This document shows, piece by piece, positions 10,019 to 22,867 of a stretch of 64,000 nucleotides of DNA. Both the position numbers and the translations under genes were made by a program. The notes beneath the pieces are model-generated. The model was not told the origin of the DNA. It did no database searches and saw only the letters and a list, made by a program, of their open reading frames with translations. The first letter of the stretch is position 1, and every line of letters begins with the position of its first letter. Origin of the DNA: Dryas octopetala (lineage: Eukaryota; Streptophyta; Magnoliopsida; Rosales; Rosaceae); the NCBI GenBank assembly GCA_963921425.1, contig OY992840.1, positions 14,920,621-14,984,620 of the forward strand, read 5' to 3'.

Positions 10019-13000
10019 CTGGCTGTGGATTTTGCTGTTTTTTTTTTGAAGGCCACGAGAGGAATGTCATCTGGGCTTGAAATGTCCTCTGTGGGTATTG
10101 GATTTGTAGCTGTCTCTGCGCCAGTGATTTCTTTAATTGCTGCTTCTCTGCTGGAGATGGTTTTTGGAACAACAGGGAAAAAAATAATGCATGTTAGAAT
10201 TCAGAGAAATGTGTTATAAGTTGAATAGTATTAGGATGAGGGGTTAGAGGTTTTACAGATTGGGTACCTTTTGAATTTTTTCCTCACATTCATTAGAGAA
10301 GTGAAAAGAGCCCTTTTGACTGCAGCTTTTTTGGGTGATGGGAGAGTGGGGTATTTTGTGGAAGTCCTTGATGAACCAGAAGGTGTTTTTGGGGGGAATT
10401 TTTTGAAAGTAGGAGATGGGGTGGAAAGAAGATTTTTTTGGTTCATTTCTTCCGCTTCATGTATAACCATCTGTTGATCTGTGGGAAGAGAGGGTTGTTC
10501 AAGGACTTGGGGTTCATCATCAAAAACAGCGTGGATGAGAAGGTCATTTCTTTTGAAATCATTTTTCATGCTGCCAAACCTGATCTGGAAATTTTTAGTT
10601 TGGCCTCTAAGTCGAAGGATGTGATCTGGGAATTGATTCTGGTCACTAAAGCCCTGTTCAACAACCAAGCTGAAGCATGATATTCCAAAGAGTTGTTCAG
10701 CGGGGTCTCCAATTATGATAACACTGGTTGTGTTAGTTGCATCTGCAATTGCGAAGCTGACCTTGAACCTGTATTTTGAATGCCAGCAGCCATTGTTCAA
10801 TTGAAGAATGCAAGTTAAGAAAGTATAAGAAGGTTAAACATATTTTATTGTGTGGTATATAGATGTGTTTAATTTTTATTTGATTGTTTGTGGTTGTGGA
10901 AATGTTATTAGGTCTGAAAGTTATGAACATTGTATTTTGGTAATATTATGAAGTGCATGCAGAAAAGTGATTATATATACTTTAATTATGTAAGGTGTGT
11001 GTTAAGGGATTTGTTATTGATGAAGCTGACCTTGAACCTGTATTTTCAATGGCAGCAGCCATTGTTCAATTGAAGAATGCAAGTTAAGAAAGTAGAAGAA
11101 GGTTAAACATATTTTATTCTGTGGTATATAGATGCGTTTAATTTTTATTTGATTGTTTGTAGTTGTGGAAATGTTATAAGCCTGAAAGTTATGAACATTG
11201 TATTTTGGTAATATTATGAAGTGCATGCAGAAAAGTGATTATATATACTTTAATTATGTAAGGTGTGTGTTAAGGGATTTGTTATTGATGAAAATAGTGA
11301 TTATGGATGTGTGTTATAGATGGCAAATATAGGTTTTGTAAATGTGGAGTATGCATGGTATTTTGTAAGAATGCGTTTGATGTACAGCTAATAATCAGAC
11401 AAAGTGATTATATTGTATGAAGTATACAGTCTATAATTGTTTGGTAAAGGTAAAAAGAAAGAAAAAAAAATTGGTTACCAAGGAATAGGAAGTGTGCTGA
11501 GGGTGCCGTGTCTTGGACAAAGGAGTTCATCACTCTGAGGTGAAGGCTTGACTTGTTTGTGGCAAGTTGGACATGCTCTGTACCACCATCCAGCATTTGT
11601 GTTGAACCGTGTAATGGTTGCACGGCACATAATCAGTTTGTCCTATAAGTTGTTGCAAATACATAATCAGGGTATTGAACATTTTTACATGAAATGAAAG
11701 ATTTAAAATGTATGGCTTGACCTATTTGTTTTGATAAAGATGTGCATAAATGACAATGATGATGCAATTAGGAAAATAGGCTGTTTAAGTAAATTATATG
11801 AAGTGTATAAGAAAAAATAGACAATTTGATAATGGTTTAATTGAGAGGAGATTTTGATTTTTGGTGGTTTATGTTAGGCAACAGATATGCAGGATTAGAA
11901 ATGGTTTAAATGCAGAATAATTTGAATAAAACTTTTGTTTAACATATTATATGAAGCGCGAAAGTTAATGGTTTTAGTTGTGTAGAAATGGTTGAGTTTG
12001 TGGACAATGGGTAGAAAGTTTTTGGTATTAGTGAAAACATTAAAAACAAATTGAATAAGTGTAAACATTTTTTGAATATTTGTTAGCATTTTATAGTTAA
12101 TTGTGGAAAACAGGGTTTAGAAATAAATTGTAATCATTTGATGTCAAAATTGATGTTCCATAATTATAAGGATGTTATATTCAATGTTTCATTTTGTGGG
12201 AATATAATACATGATTATAAGTATTTTATGTCCATGTTGCTAATGTGTAAGTTATAGTTATTTTATAAGGACTTTAGTTGTCAGGTGGCAGTTAGTTAAT
12301 ATTAATATTTGTAGTTAATTGGTATAGATAGGTCTGTGTAAGCATTGTTTAGCAAGGTGTATTTGGTACAGGTATAGGACAGTCAGTTTGAGAAAGTTTG
12401 TATTGTGCAAGTGCCTGTGATTAATTAGTTGGTTAGAATGGATATGCATCGCTGGTAACCAGTGTAAAGCAATGTAGTTAGGCAGTGAGTAAATATTTAG
12501 AGACTTTATATTTCAGAAAGGCAAGCAGACATGTGAACATCAGTAAAGATGCCAAACCAGTAAAAGTGTGTAAGTTATGATATTATGAAAGAGTATAGTA
12601 TAATAATCGTGTTAAAAATGTGAAACTATCGAGAGTTTGTGGCTGATAATCAAAAGAAGAAAAAAATTGTAGATGGTTATAAGATTTTGTTGTGAATGTG
12701 CATTACCTTGTGCAAATCTGGATCAAGTATATTCAATTCCGCTATATGCACCTTTTGACTCTCTTTTAATTGTTGATAAGGAAGGTGTACCATTGCTGAA
12801 GGTGGAAGTACTTTGATAGCCACTGCATTATCTTTGAAACTGAATTGTTGTTGCAAAAAAGATTGAATTAGAGAGTTATATTAAAAAAGTAGAACTCGTA
12901 TATTGAAAAAGTTATAAAAATCTTACGCAATCTTGTAGGATTCAAGTTCTGGTATTGGTGGATTGATGAAATACAAGGTTGAGTTAGTGCTGCTAAGAAC

Positions 13001-14712
13001 AGGTTTTCCTGTGCATGGTTAAAAGAAAGATTAAAGAGTTTTTTTAATGAATATTGGAGATGCAAATAATAGGAAGTTGAGAAAAGGTATCAGTTACCTT
13101 GATATTCTTTCACTTTGACGCTTGTGAAAACGATAAAAGTTGGTGGCGGCAACTGTTCTATAGCAGCATGATCAAAATTCTTTGCTGCATCGCTCCATAG
13201 TGTAATTCTAATTGTTTGATGGCTGCAACAATAAATGCAGGAGAAAATGTTTGAATGGTGATCATAAAAGCGTCAAGTTTGTAAGGTCTTGGTTAATGGT
13301 TGTACCTGATGTTTTCTATATACACTTCACATTTGCTCTCCAACCTTGTTTTCTCAATCATCTTTTGTTCCAAACGCTGTATTGCAGTTATGTGTCCCAT
13401 CACATCTTCCAATGCATGAAAAAATGATAGTCAGTTGTTTAAAGTGTATAAGAGAAGTGTGCAATTAAAATTTGAGTGGTGTAAGAGAATAAAAAAAGGG
13501 AATGAAAATAATGGGATTAAATGTGTTCTGATCAGCACCTGTTAGAATGGTGGTTGTATTTATCCGTGCGGATAGTTGATTGTAATCCATGAGATGAAAA
13601 CGGTGTGCTGGAATTTTTGGTTGAACAACTGTCAATCTCTTGAAGATGGTTCTTTCGTTGAAAATGATAGCAGCAGCATGAGGAACAACTTTGTAGACTG
13701 ATCTGCTTTTGATTGTGTGAAAGCAGCTTATGTCATAGGCAGCTCCTGATTGTATCTTTGGAGCGACACAATCATAGTCAATCTCTTTGACTGTTGCTTG
13801 AATTGCGTCACCCTTGTTTCAGAAGAAAAATAAGGTTAATTAATCATGGTAGAATTGCAGCAATGAAGAAAATACATAAATCTTAAAAGTGCAAATACTA
13901 AATGATTGATGATATTGAAATATGAGAAAATGGAGCATAGAATTGATTGGTTTGTATGAGTTATGTGGACAGCATAGTAAGTTATACCTGTGCTATATAA
14001 ACTTAGTTACATTACTCATGGTATGTGTGGAGCATATCAATTTTGATAATTGAATAAAGCTAGTATTTAGTATTAAAGACAAAATGTAGGTAGTTCAATA
14101 TTTCACATGTGGAGACAATTTGTAGAGGGATTGTGTAAGGTTTTTTCAGCAGATAATTGTGGGTGTGAAGATCTGAAGTAATTATATATGAGTTTTGTTA
14201 TTTAAAAGGTTGAAATGATGCTTTAATTATATGTTGTAATTTTGATTAAAAAAGATGGTGGTAGGCAGTATTAGCTTAATTTTGTTGAGATATTTAGATA
14301 ATGTTAGTAGTATAAAGTGGTTGTGAGGAGTATTGTTTTTGAACATTTGATTTTTCATATGTAATAGTTTGGAAAAAAATATTGTTAGCTATTTAAGTTA
14401 CATTATTTAGGATGAAAACAGTTTTGCAAGATGTTTTTACATTGAAAAATGGGGTTGGGAAAGTATGTCTGATGTACATTTAGGCAAAAATAATCTGTTT
14501 TTTAAAAATAGATTTGTTTAAAGGAACAAGTACATTAGTTGAATAAGTAATGGGGAGAGTTTATTTACCATTGCATCAACCAATATGCATTCTAAACCAG
14601 CAAATTGGTGATCAGATCCAAAGACTTTTGGCCTCCAGGTCCTGCAGATCCGAACTCTAATTCTGAGTTTGTCTTGATGAGGTTGCAAGCTCCTTATTGG
14701 ACTTGTATCCAT
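10019..14712 (-). CDS. Helitron-borne RPA1-like single-strand DNA-binding protein, at least 9 exons
   Basis: Replication protein A 70-kDa-like subunit, an accessory of many plant Helitrons thought to coat single-stranded DNA during rolling-circle replication. Exons (minus): 14569-14712, 13539-13812, 13306-13405, 13098-13222, 12927-13008, 12707-12839, 11479-11642, 10268-10768 and 10019-10150. All junctions are GT-AG and the frame stays open across every one (about 551 residues). The start MDTSPIRSL is followed by an OB fold (IRVRICRTWRP), a second OB region (GDAIQATVKEIDYD), ITLWSDAAKNF, and the C-terminal OB fold with a zinc-binding element (WWYRACPTCHKQV, then LLCPRHG) and FKVSFAIADATN. The tail is Lys/Ser/Pro-rich. 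The last exon after 10019 is unresolved. Exon 8 begins within a local tandem duplication. Family assignment is strong; exact ends are approximate. Confidence 0.85.
10753..11291. repeat. Tandem duplication, about 269 bp x 2
   Basis: Copy 1 is 10753-11021 and copy 2 is 11022 to about 11291, near-identical and head-to-tail. The unit covers the first 16 bases of exon 8 of the RPA-like gene with its 3' splice site, plus upstream intron sequence. The gene therefore has two candidate acceptor sites, of which only the 10768 one leads into the full exon. Confidence 0.92.
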
Positions 14713-14836
14713 TGCATCAGTGGGCTGAAAAAACAAAGACATTTTGTGCAAGTAAAGGAAGAAATATATTCTGCTAAATAAGTATAGGTATAAATTATAT
14801 AGAGATGTTTAGATATGCACGGAGAGAAGTTGAAAC

Positions 14837-17800
14837 CTGAAACTAAATTTTGGAGAACATCTTTATAGACAATGTTTTTAGTGTATTTATTTGGCATCTC
14901 TCCATTGTTGTCTATAATTATTTTAAGGCCTTCCCTTGATGTAACCCTAGACAATGCAACATATAGTTGTCCATGGGTGAAGACAGGCTGGGGAAGATAT
15001 AAACCAACTGTTTTAAGGGATTGTCCTTGGCTCTTATTTATGGTCATTGCATAGCTTGGTCTAATTGGGAATTGACGCCTTTTAAAAGTGAAAGGCCATT
15101 TTTTTTCTGTTGCTGTGAGGATGATTCTAGGTATAAAGAATTTATGGCCTATGTTGCTACCAGTTAGTACCTTTGCTTCAATAACCCTATTAGTCATTTG
15201 GGTTATGACTAACCTAGTTCCATTACATAGCCCTGAAGATTGATTTAAGTTTCTTAATAACATTATGGGCATGCCTATTTTTAAAGTTAGAGTATGTGGA
15301 GGTAAGCCATTGAATTCAAGCTGATTAAGGAATTCTGTGGGATACATCATGGTAAGATTTTCTAAATTTCCAGATGAGGAGCATAGACAATCAGAACTTA
15401 AATAAGTTCTGGCTTCTGCAGGTAATAAATTGATGGCATAGTTATTTATCTCAGTGACAGTAGAATTCTTAGGTGTAACTATGGCTCTTTCTCTTAAGTA
15501 AGCATAATTGTCAAAGTTGGTAAGAAAATCTGGGTATGCTGCTAAAAAAATTGATTCAACTGGATTTGTGTAAGAGTCAATCAATAAATCTTCAGGAATT
15601 TCTACCCAAGAGACCTCTTCATCTGTTTGATCATTTATATCACAGATTTCACCATCACCAATTTTGAGTATCCAAGCAGCAAAGTCTGCAAGTTTTGTTC
15701 TCTCCTGAATGTTTAACCCCTCTCTTAACAGCCTCATATTCTCTTTCAAACAAAAAATTTTGAAAGAGGGCCATAAGTATGAACTGTTAAGAGTGGCATG
15801 TATTATTTCTTCCCTTGTTCCACCTGGAATAACTGGCAGTATTTGCCTAAAATCACCCCCCAGTAAAAAAGGTTTCCCACCAAATGGGAGAGGTTGACCT
15901 GAACTATCTAAATCCGATAAAATATCGCATAATGATTTATCTAGTGCTTCAAAGCAGTCTTTATGATTCATTGGTGCTTCATCCCAAACAACTAAGGCAG
16001 CTTTTTCAATCAATTTAGCGAGATGAGTGTGTTTTTTTATTTGACATGTGGAAGAATCAGTCAGATTGAGGGGAATTTGAAACCTAGAATGAGCTGTTCT
16101 GCCTCCAGGTAAGAGCAATGATGCAATACCTGATGAAGCAACAGCTAGAACAATTTGACCCTGAGATCTAATTTTATTAATGATTGTGTGCCACAAAAAA
16201 GTCTTTCCAGTTCCCCCATGGCCATAAACAAAAAACAAACCAGATTTTTTTTCATTTATGGCAGTGATAACAGAATCATACACGTGTCTTTGTTCTTTGT
16301 TGAGTTGAGTGATTAAAACAGAATGCTGATTGGCTAAGTGATGAAGATCATAATTTAATTCTTCCCTTAACAATTTGTTCCTAATTTGTAACATGCTGTG
16401 CTCATCAGGAATTGGAAGATTATGATCTTTTAAGCTGCTAGATGATGCATTAAACAATAGCTCAAGCTCATACAGAAGTGAATTTTGTAATTCAGATTGT
16501 GGCACAATGAGATTAGGCATACAAAATGTTTTTCTAAGATTATATAACATGTCATCACACATATTTTGCCAATGAGCATTGAAAATGAATGCAGGATCTG
16601 CTACATCACAAAACAAAATGATTGTAACAAATAATTGTCTTAATTCAGAGCATGATGCTGCGTCAACAACATTTTCTAAGGCCTCAATCCATTCCTTATC
16701 ATCCCCTAACAGACCTAAAGACCTACATGCAGACTGATATGATGGGTGTTTAATGCCATTAAGAGTTTTTATATCATCAAAATCAAAGGCACCTTTATGG
16801 GAATTTAAAAGCATTCTCAAGTAATATAATTCTCCAGCTGCAGGGTGTACATAGGCTATTCTCCCTATAGATTTCCCTTGTTTTCTAGGTGTCCAAATCT
16901 TATCGCGAGAATTCCATACAAATTTAGAAGGAAATTCTGAATAAGATAAGTTTCGTGCTTGAGGATAGTTTTTATTTGCTTGAAACCAACTGGTTAACAT
17001 CGTATCTTGAATTGTGGCTCGGTTAAGAATTGAATCAAGTGATTGATCTTCAGCGAAGATAACACTTTGGTTTAAAGGCAGATGTATAGGCAATCGTTCA
17101 ACAGCAGGTTGTCTAGAATGAATGGGAAATTGAAATAATCTCCATGCAGCTTCATATGGTGATATATATCTACAATTAAGATAGGATAATATTTCATCAT
17201 GTGGCTTGTTTTCAATTATTACCCTAGCTCTATCCGAACCTTTGTTGATGTATTTGAATAAATATTTTATGAGCATTGATTGACAACACAGTTCAACATT
17301 TATATGAGCATTATATCTTAGCAGTAACTCTGAATTGTAAGGCACTATAAAGCTGTTATCAAGTTTAATTCCATTTTTGAGCACAAATCTATTAGGATTA
17401 TCGCGACGCCTATACGTAGGAAAACCACTGGTTTCAAAAACAGTTTCACTTTTGTATTGCTTTGGGAAAAATTTAGAGCACTTTCCTGCTCGCATGCAAG
17501 GAGAATTAGGATTTAAATGACCACATGGACCATGGATCATGAACTGATCTACAATATGATAAAGTGTTGGATCCACAGCTTTGTCTGGCAATTCAGCTGA
17601 GATTATCGAGTCAATATCTGCTGCAGACAATGACTTGAAATCGTGTTCTAACCAAATGAGGAGGTGACAATGAGGCAAGCCTCTTTTTTGAAATTCAATC
17701 GTATGAACTTCTGTTTGATGCAACAGACATGAAAAAAAGGACACGATTAATTAAATTTGTATTTAAAAAGGTAGAAAATCAACAAAGAATAAATTATCTT

Positions 17801-19679
17801 TGATGAAATTCACCTGCTGCAAGTGGTCCGAAAGGTTGTCCTGATTTGATGTAACTAACCAAGTCATTTAGTTTGATTTTGAATATTCTAGCAATGATAT
17901 CAGGCCTATCCTCTGGTTTGCAGCCAGGTTTTCTAAGAAGTTCTCTAATAATTTCAGGCCATTTGACATTGGAAGTAAAGGTAATAAAAAGATCTGGATT
18001 TCCATAATGCCTACAAATTGCCATAGCATCTTGGTAATTATTAATCATATATCTAGCACTTCCAATGTGTGAGGTTGGCAATATAATCCGCTGTCCTAGA
18101 TCAGTGGCATTTGTATGACCCATTGAAACTGCATCATAAATGCCTTTATAAACTTCACTTCTGAGATTTTTTTGATTTTTTCTAATGAAATCTAATCTAT
18201 CCTCTTCAAGAGTTGCATAGGCATCCACTAAAAATTGTTGAAATAATCTACCACCTTTCAACAGTGTACTAAATTCAAATTGTCTCTCCTGAATTTGATA
18301 GGCTATAAAGGCTCTCATAGGCACCCTTCCTGTTTTTGGCTGATGACCTTTAAAATCATGATTCCATTTAATATCAGGGCTATAACCATCTTCACCATGA
18401 GGAAATAGAATAGGATATTGTAAAGACATGAATTTTGGGTTTAATTTTGTTATTCGTTTCAACTCTCCACTTTGATTTTCTATGACAATATCTCTATTTG
18501 AGTCAAACAGACCAATATCTCCCACTATGAGACCAGCAATTTCATCAGATGTTGGGCTTTCATATTGTTTGCCATGATCTAATTGTTTTCCCATTATTCT
18601 GACTTTCATATCATTAATAGAAGTGCTTTCTAACTTATCCCTGACTGTTCTAAAGAATTTTACCAAGTCATTTGATTGGTCAAACATTTTAATAAGGCCT
18701 TCAACAACTTTTGGATCAAGATTTGTATTATTTTGTTTACAATTAACTGCATTAAGGCGATTCATAACTTCATTATAGGTATCATAGATATAGAGCTGGG
18801 CAAATTTTGGAGACTCACCTTCCGGTGGTAACAATGATCCCATTAAATGATGAACCTGCCCACTAATCTTAAAAATGTAAGGACCCGGCCTATTGTTAAT
18901 CGAATGATCAATTTTGGCTCCCATTGAAGTGAATGCAAACATAGAATTGTATGCCCTAATATTGTCTCTAAATATTGAGCTTTTTTGGCCTTTGCTCGGA
19001 TCAAGTAAATTGTCTAAAAAGTTGGGAGTTGGTTTGGTAATTGGAAGTTTAACTTTTCCTTGCAAACAACAGAGAGTGAACAAAGGCTGTTTGTCTATAG
19101 ATTTTTTAGCAATGGATTCATTCAGCCAAAAAAGTGCACCACAGTAAATGCACTTATAATCCTTATCTCCAAAATCTACATATTTGTGAATCATTCCTAT
19201 GGAAAGAAGAAGTGTAAAAGAAAGAAAGAGTATGAATGCATATTATTATTGATAGGAGAATAATTTAGAAATGCTGAAATAAATTTTAATAAAATATTTA
19301 ACATACTTTGTCTTTTCTTCTGATAAAATGATTGGCTCCTATAGGTGTGATTTGCAGTGTTTTCATTCAATGTGGAGTTGAGGGGTGGAAGTTCAGAATG
19401 TAAAACATTTACATCAGAGGATAGAACATCAGAATCAGAGTCCAATTGTTCCAAAGGGACCTGTTCTGTAGTTGGCTGAATTGGATTAGTATGCGTTAAA
19501 GTTGTATTCCTAATAGACTTGTGTTTTTTCCTATGAGTTGGAGGATTTGATTCAGAGGCAGCGGTAGAAAGAACATGACAGACATTTTCAGGGGCAACTT
19601 GCACACCAGTTGAAATATGAGGACAGTCATCTTTATCTAACATGAGAAATCTAGCACGAACCCTAGACTTTTTATTCAT
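14837..19679 (-). CDS. Helitron Rep/helicase (RepHel transposase), 3 exons
   Basis: Transposase that nicks, unwinds and replicates the Helitron. Exons (minus): 19307-19679, 17814-19196 and 17710 down to about 14837, with matching phases, totalling about 1,540 residues. Exon 1 is polar and starts MNKKSRVRARF. Exon 2 has the zinc-finger-like start (CIYCGALFW) and the Helitron_like_N domain (GRLFQQFLVDAYA; DLFITFTSNVKWPEI). Exon 3 has the HUH nuclease motif (GLPHCHLLIW), the two-tyrosine motif (YLFKYINKG), then a Pif1-type SF1 helicase: Walker A GHGGTGKT, Walker B VVWDEAPM, GGDFRQILPV, and C-terminal INKSQGQSL and VALSRVTS. No internal stop or frameshift is present. The end is uncertain: the frame reads on to 14694, but a good donor at 14837 could splice to an acceptor near 14728 and stop within a few codons. 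Confidence 0.92.
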
Positions 19680-19698
19680 CACATTCGAAGAAAGAAAC

Positions 19699-20590
19699 CT
19701 GAAGCAATCAATAAATAGCTGGAAGAAAAGAAAGACAGACATATAAATAAATTGCAAATTTAATAGAAGATATATATAACAACCAATGAAAAGAAATTCA
19801 TACTTATCTATGAGCAGAAGAATTCTAAGATGATAAATAACAGATGCATATGAAACACATTTAAAAAACAGGCAGCAGAAAGTGACCTTTTTGCGCAGCA
19901 ACAACAAATGCCTTAAGAACGCAGCGTGAAGATCAAGCTCAAACAACTAATACAACAGTACCTACAAAACATACATATGAATGTTCGAAGTGAAGCAATC
20001 ACATAAAAATAAAGGAAAACTTAGATATAGGACAAATAAAAGATTTTAAAAGTATACAAATAAATGTATAAGGGAGCCAATTAAAACTGATTGATTTGAA
20101 AGCCAAACATTTAAAAAAACAAAAAGAGATTTTTTATCGATGAGATTGAAAGGAAAAAGCCTGAAGCAATCAATAAATAGGTGGAGGAAAACAAAACAGA
20201 CATATAAATAGATTACAAATTGAAAAGAAGATATATATAACAACCAATCAATGGAAAATCATATTTATTTATGAGCAGAATATGTCTAAGATGATAAGTA
20301 ACAAATGCATATCGAATATATTTAAAAAACAGGTAGCAGAAGCTAACCTTTTTGCGCAGCAAGAACAAATGCCACAACAACGCAGCCTCAAGATGAAGCT
20401 CAAACAACTAAGAGAGCAGTACCTAGAAAATATACACATGAATGTTAAAAATCAAGCAATGACATAAAAATAAAGGAAAATTTAGATATAAGAGAAATAA
20501 AAGATTAAAAAAGTACAGACATAAAAGTATAACGGAGGCAATTGAAATTGATTTATTTGAAAGCCAAACATGAAAAAAAACAAAAAGAAT
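19699..20590. repeat. Diverged tandem repeat, about 462-bp unit, in Helitron 5' region
   Basis: The segment from 19699 recurs from 20161 (offset 462), including a shared block around CTGAAGCAATCAATAAATAG and a second around TTTTTGCGCAGCAA. The repeat continues to about 20590, where the 20001-20130 block recurs at 20461-20590. The copies differ at many sites, so the duplication is older than the 269-bp one at 10753. It overlaps only the very start of exon 1 of the transposase gene and is otherwise leader or promoter. Confidence 0.8.
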
Positions 20591-21983
20591 TGAAGTGGCG
20601 GCATAAATCTTAATATTTTTATTCTATCAAATGAAAAAAAAAAAATAGATTTAGAATAAGAAAAAATGTTAAGGAAGATAAATAAGAATGGTTGATGGGA
20701 ATATGTATAGCATGAGAGAAAATTAAGAAGATATGTAGAAAGCAATATTTGATAAGAGTCAAAGACTCTGATGTGCGCCAATATAAACCAAAGCAATGGA
20801 ACCAGTTAAATTCAGACAGAGAAAGAGAGGAGAAAAAAGGGAAGGTCGAAAAACAAAAAGGCAGTAACATAATCTAATGCATACTAATGAAAGTTGATAC
20901 CTGTGTAGGCAGCTATATAGCCAATAAAAATGATAGTTAATTAATTTTATGGCTGAAAAAAGTTGATCATGCAAGAACTATATTAAGAGAACAATTAAAT
21001 AACTGCATAAACTAATTATTTTCATGGAGTGTATAAATTTTTTTCAAGGTAAAGATTTCTAAACAGAACCCAGGAGTACGGCGTAATAGAAAGAAAAAAA
21101 CAGGAGGCAGACATGAAACACTCACAGGAAAAAACTAATAGAAAATAAACAAAAATGGATATTTAAAGATATAACAATAAATGCAAGCACACACCCAGAG
21201 CAATGATACACAAAATGCAAACAGAGACGCAGCGAAGAGAAGCCAAGCAAACAGAAGCAGAATGATATGAAAAAATGAGATAAGAGAGAGATGGAACTTA
21301 TCTGATAAGGAGCAGGTAGAAACGAAAGGACGGATCTGAATCACACCACCCGAAACACAAACGAACGGCAATCGAAAAGCCAGATGAAGCTGAAACAGTG
21401 AAGTTGTCAGTGAGATTTGACAAAAGATAAAAGAAAAAAAAAAAAACCCTAAAAAATTTGTGGCTGACCTCTTCGATGCGATGAATTAATCGCATCATCT
21501 GTTTGAAATACTGAACCAGCCCAACACATCAAACGACAAAATAAACCAAGGCAGATTGTTGATCCACTCGGAATCACAACCACACAAATAAATGAAGGTG
21601 CGACCCAGTTCGAATCACAACCGGAGAAATACATGAAGGTGGGATCAAAGCCCCCACAGCAGATGGTTCATCTGGTTGAAACATTAACCATGAACCCAGA
21701 TAAAGCAAGAGAACACGAATGACCATAAAGCACAGACGCATTTGTGGTATTATCAAAATGGCAAACAGATCAAAAAAAAAAAAGCGTGTGAGAAGAAACC
21801 GCAGAGAAATAAAGCAATGGCAGACAATGTAAAAATTTCGAAACAACATGGGCTAGAAACAGACAGGGACGAAATTACAAAAAAGGGCCGAAGAAAAGGG
21901 GAAAACTCAAAAGGCGAAGCACGTGTAAATTAAGGCTGTTAGAAGGGCAAAACGGAATTTTCACGATGAACAGGCTATGAACA
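20591..21983. other. Helitron 5' non-coding region
   Basis: About 1.4 kb between the tandem repeats and the 5' terminus. Frames on the minus strand here are hydrophobic and lack known domains. The stretch probably carries the transposase promoter and leader exons. Confidence 0.5.
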
Positions 21984-22025
21984 GTGTGAACAGTGGCGAC
22001 CGAACCCTGTTTTAGTATATATAGA
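21984..22025 (-). other. Helitron 5' terminus
   Basis: The minus strand from 22025 reads TCTATATATACTAAAACAGG followed by GTTCGGTCGCCACTG, matching the well-known 5' end of plant Helitrons (TC start, then A/T run, then CTAAAACAGGGTT-type motif). Confidence 0.88.
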
Positions 22026-22867
22026 ATTTCTTATAACTTACAGGAATTTTAGGAAAGCTTGCACTCTAAACCGGTCAGGCCATGGTCTCATGGGATGGCA
22101 ACCCTGGCCAGCCTGCCATGAACATAAAGGAGAGGGGAAGGGGAGGAGAGGAATTTTGTTTTAAAAATAGAATAAGTAAAATGGTTATTACAATATTTGA
22201 AGAATATGATAAGTACAAAAGTAAGTGCATTAAAATTTAAGTTCAAACTTTCTTCCTTTTCTTCAAGGTAAGTTAGGCTCTGATTTTCATCTGTAGACAG
22301 GAAGGCAGAGCCTGATTTTCAAGAAAGAAAAATGTCCAAAGAGCTGTAGCCTGTCCATTCACTCTCCATAGAGAACATTTCGAAAAAGCCGATAGAGAAT
22401 TTTTTACATCTTAAAACAGCACTTGAAGAGCTTGTGGCGAAACAAAATGATGCCAAATACAGAATATACACCATGGATGAATTGAAGTTTCCTTCTCCAT
22501 GTACAAATTTAATCAGACAAATAGGAAAAGACTCATCACTATATCAGCAAGCTACTAATTTTAGAAAAAGAACAAGAAAAAGTTCCTGATTAGTTAAAAA
22601 GCTATCCCTTCTCACAACACAATCAGCTTCTCCAGAATAACCTTAAGAAACTGCGTCCATGACCTCTGGCCCTGGCATCCCTGCCTGGTAGTCAGGATGT
22701 TAAGAGAAGACATTAGAAAAGACTTGCAGCTCAAGGAGTATTCAAACATACAACTGAAATAAAAGCAATTCCAAGAACATACTAATCAGGAGCACACACG
22801 TGCATGCGCATGCGCACACATACATGTGTGCTTACTGCTAAATATATGAGCCCCCATTCTCTATGGC
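22026..22867. other. Intergenic region, 3' flank of ABC1K gene
   Basis: No supported gene. It contains the host flank of the Helitron, a purine-rich patch near 22130-22160, and an alternating purine-pyrimidine tract at about 22791-22831 just downstream of the ABC1K stop codon. Confidence 0.6.

Larger units (their letters stand above)
8795..22025 (-). mobile_element. Complete, potentially autonomous Helitron (13.2 kb)
   Basis: Rolling-circle DNA transposon lying on the minus strand. Its 5' end is at the right: the reverse complement of 22000-22025 reads TCTATATATACTAAAACAGG, the plant Helitron 5' end. Its 3' end is at the left: on the minus strand it finishes with a GC-rich hairpin, then AAAAATT and CTAG (8795-8798), with a host T next to it as expected for insertion at AT. 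At the 5' side the flanking base is T rather than A, so the exact junction may be off by one. Inside are a Rep/helicase gene without stops or frameshifts and an RPA1-like gene. No terminal inverted repeat or target duplication is seen, as expected. Intact coding and termini suggest recent or current competence, which is inference. Confidence 0.92.

Noticed and set aside
19740..21850. Several hydrophobic minus-strand frames in the Helitron leader
   Set aside because: They arise in A-rich DNA and in the tandem repeats; no domain and frames not shared between repeat copies.
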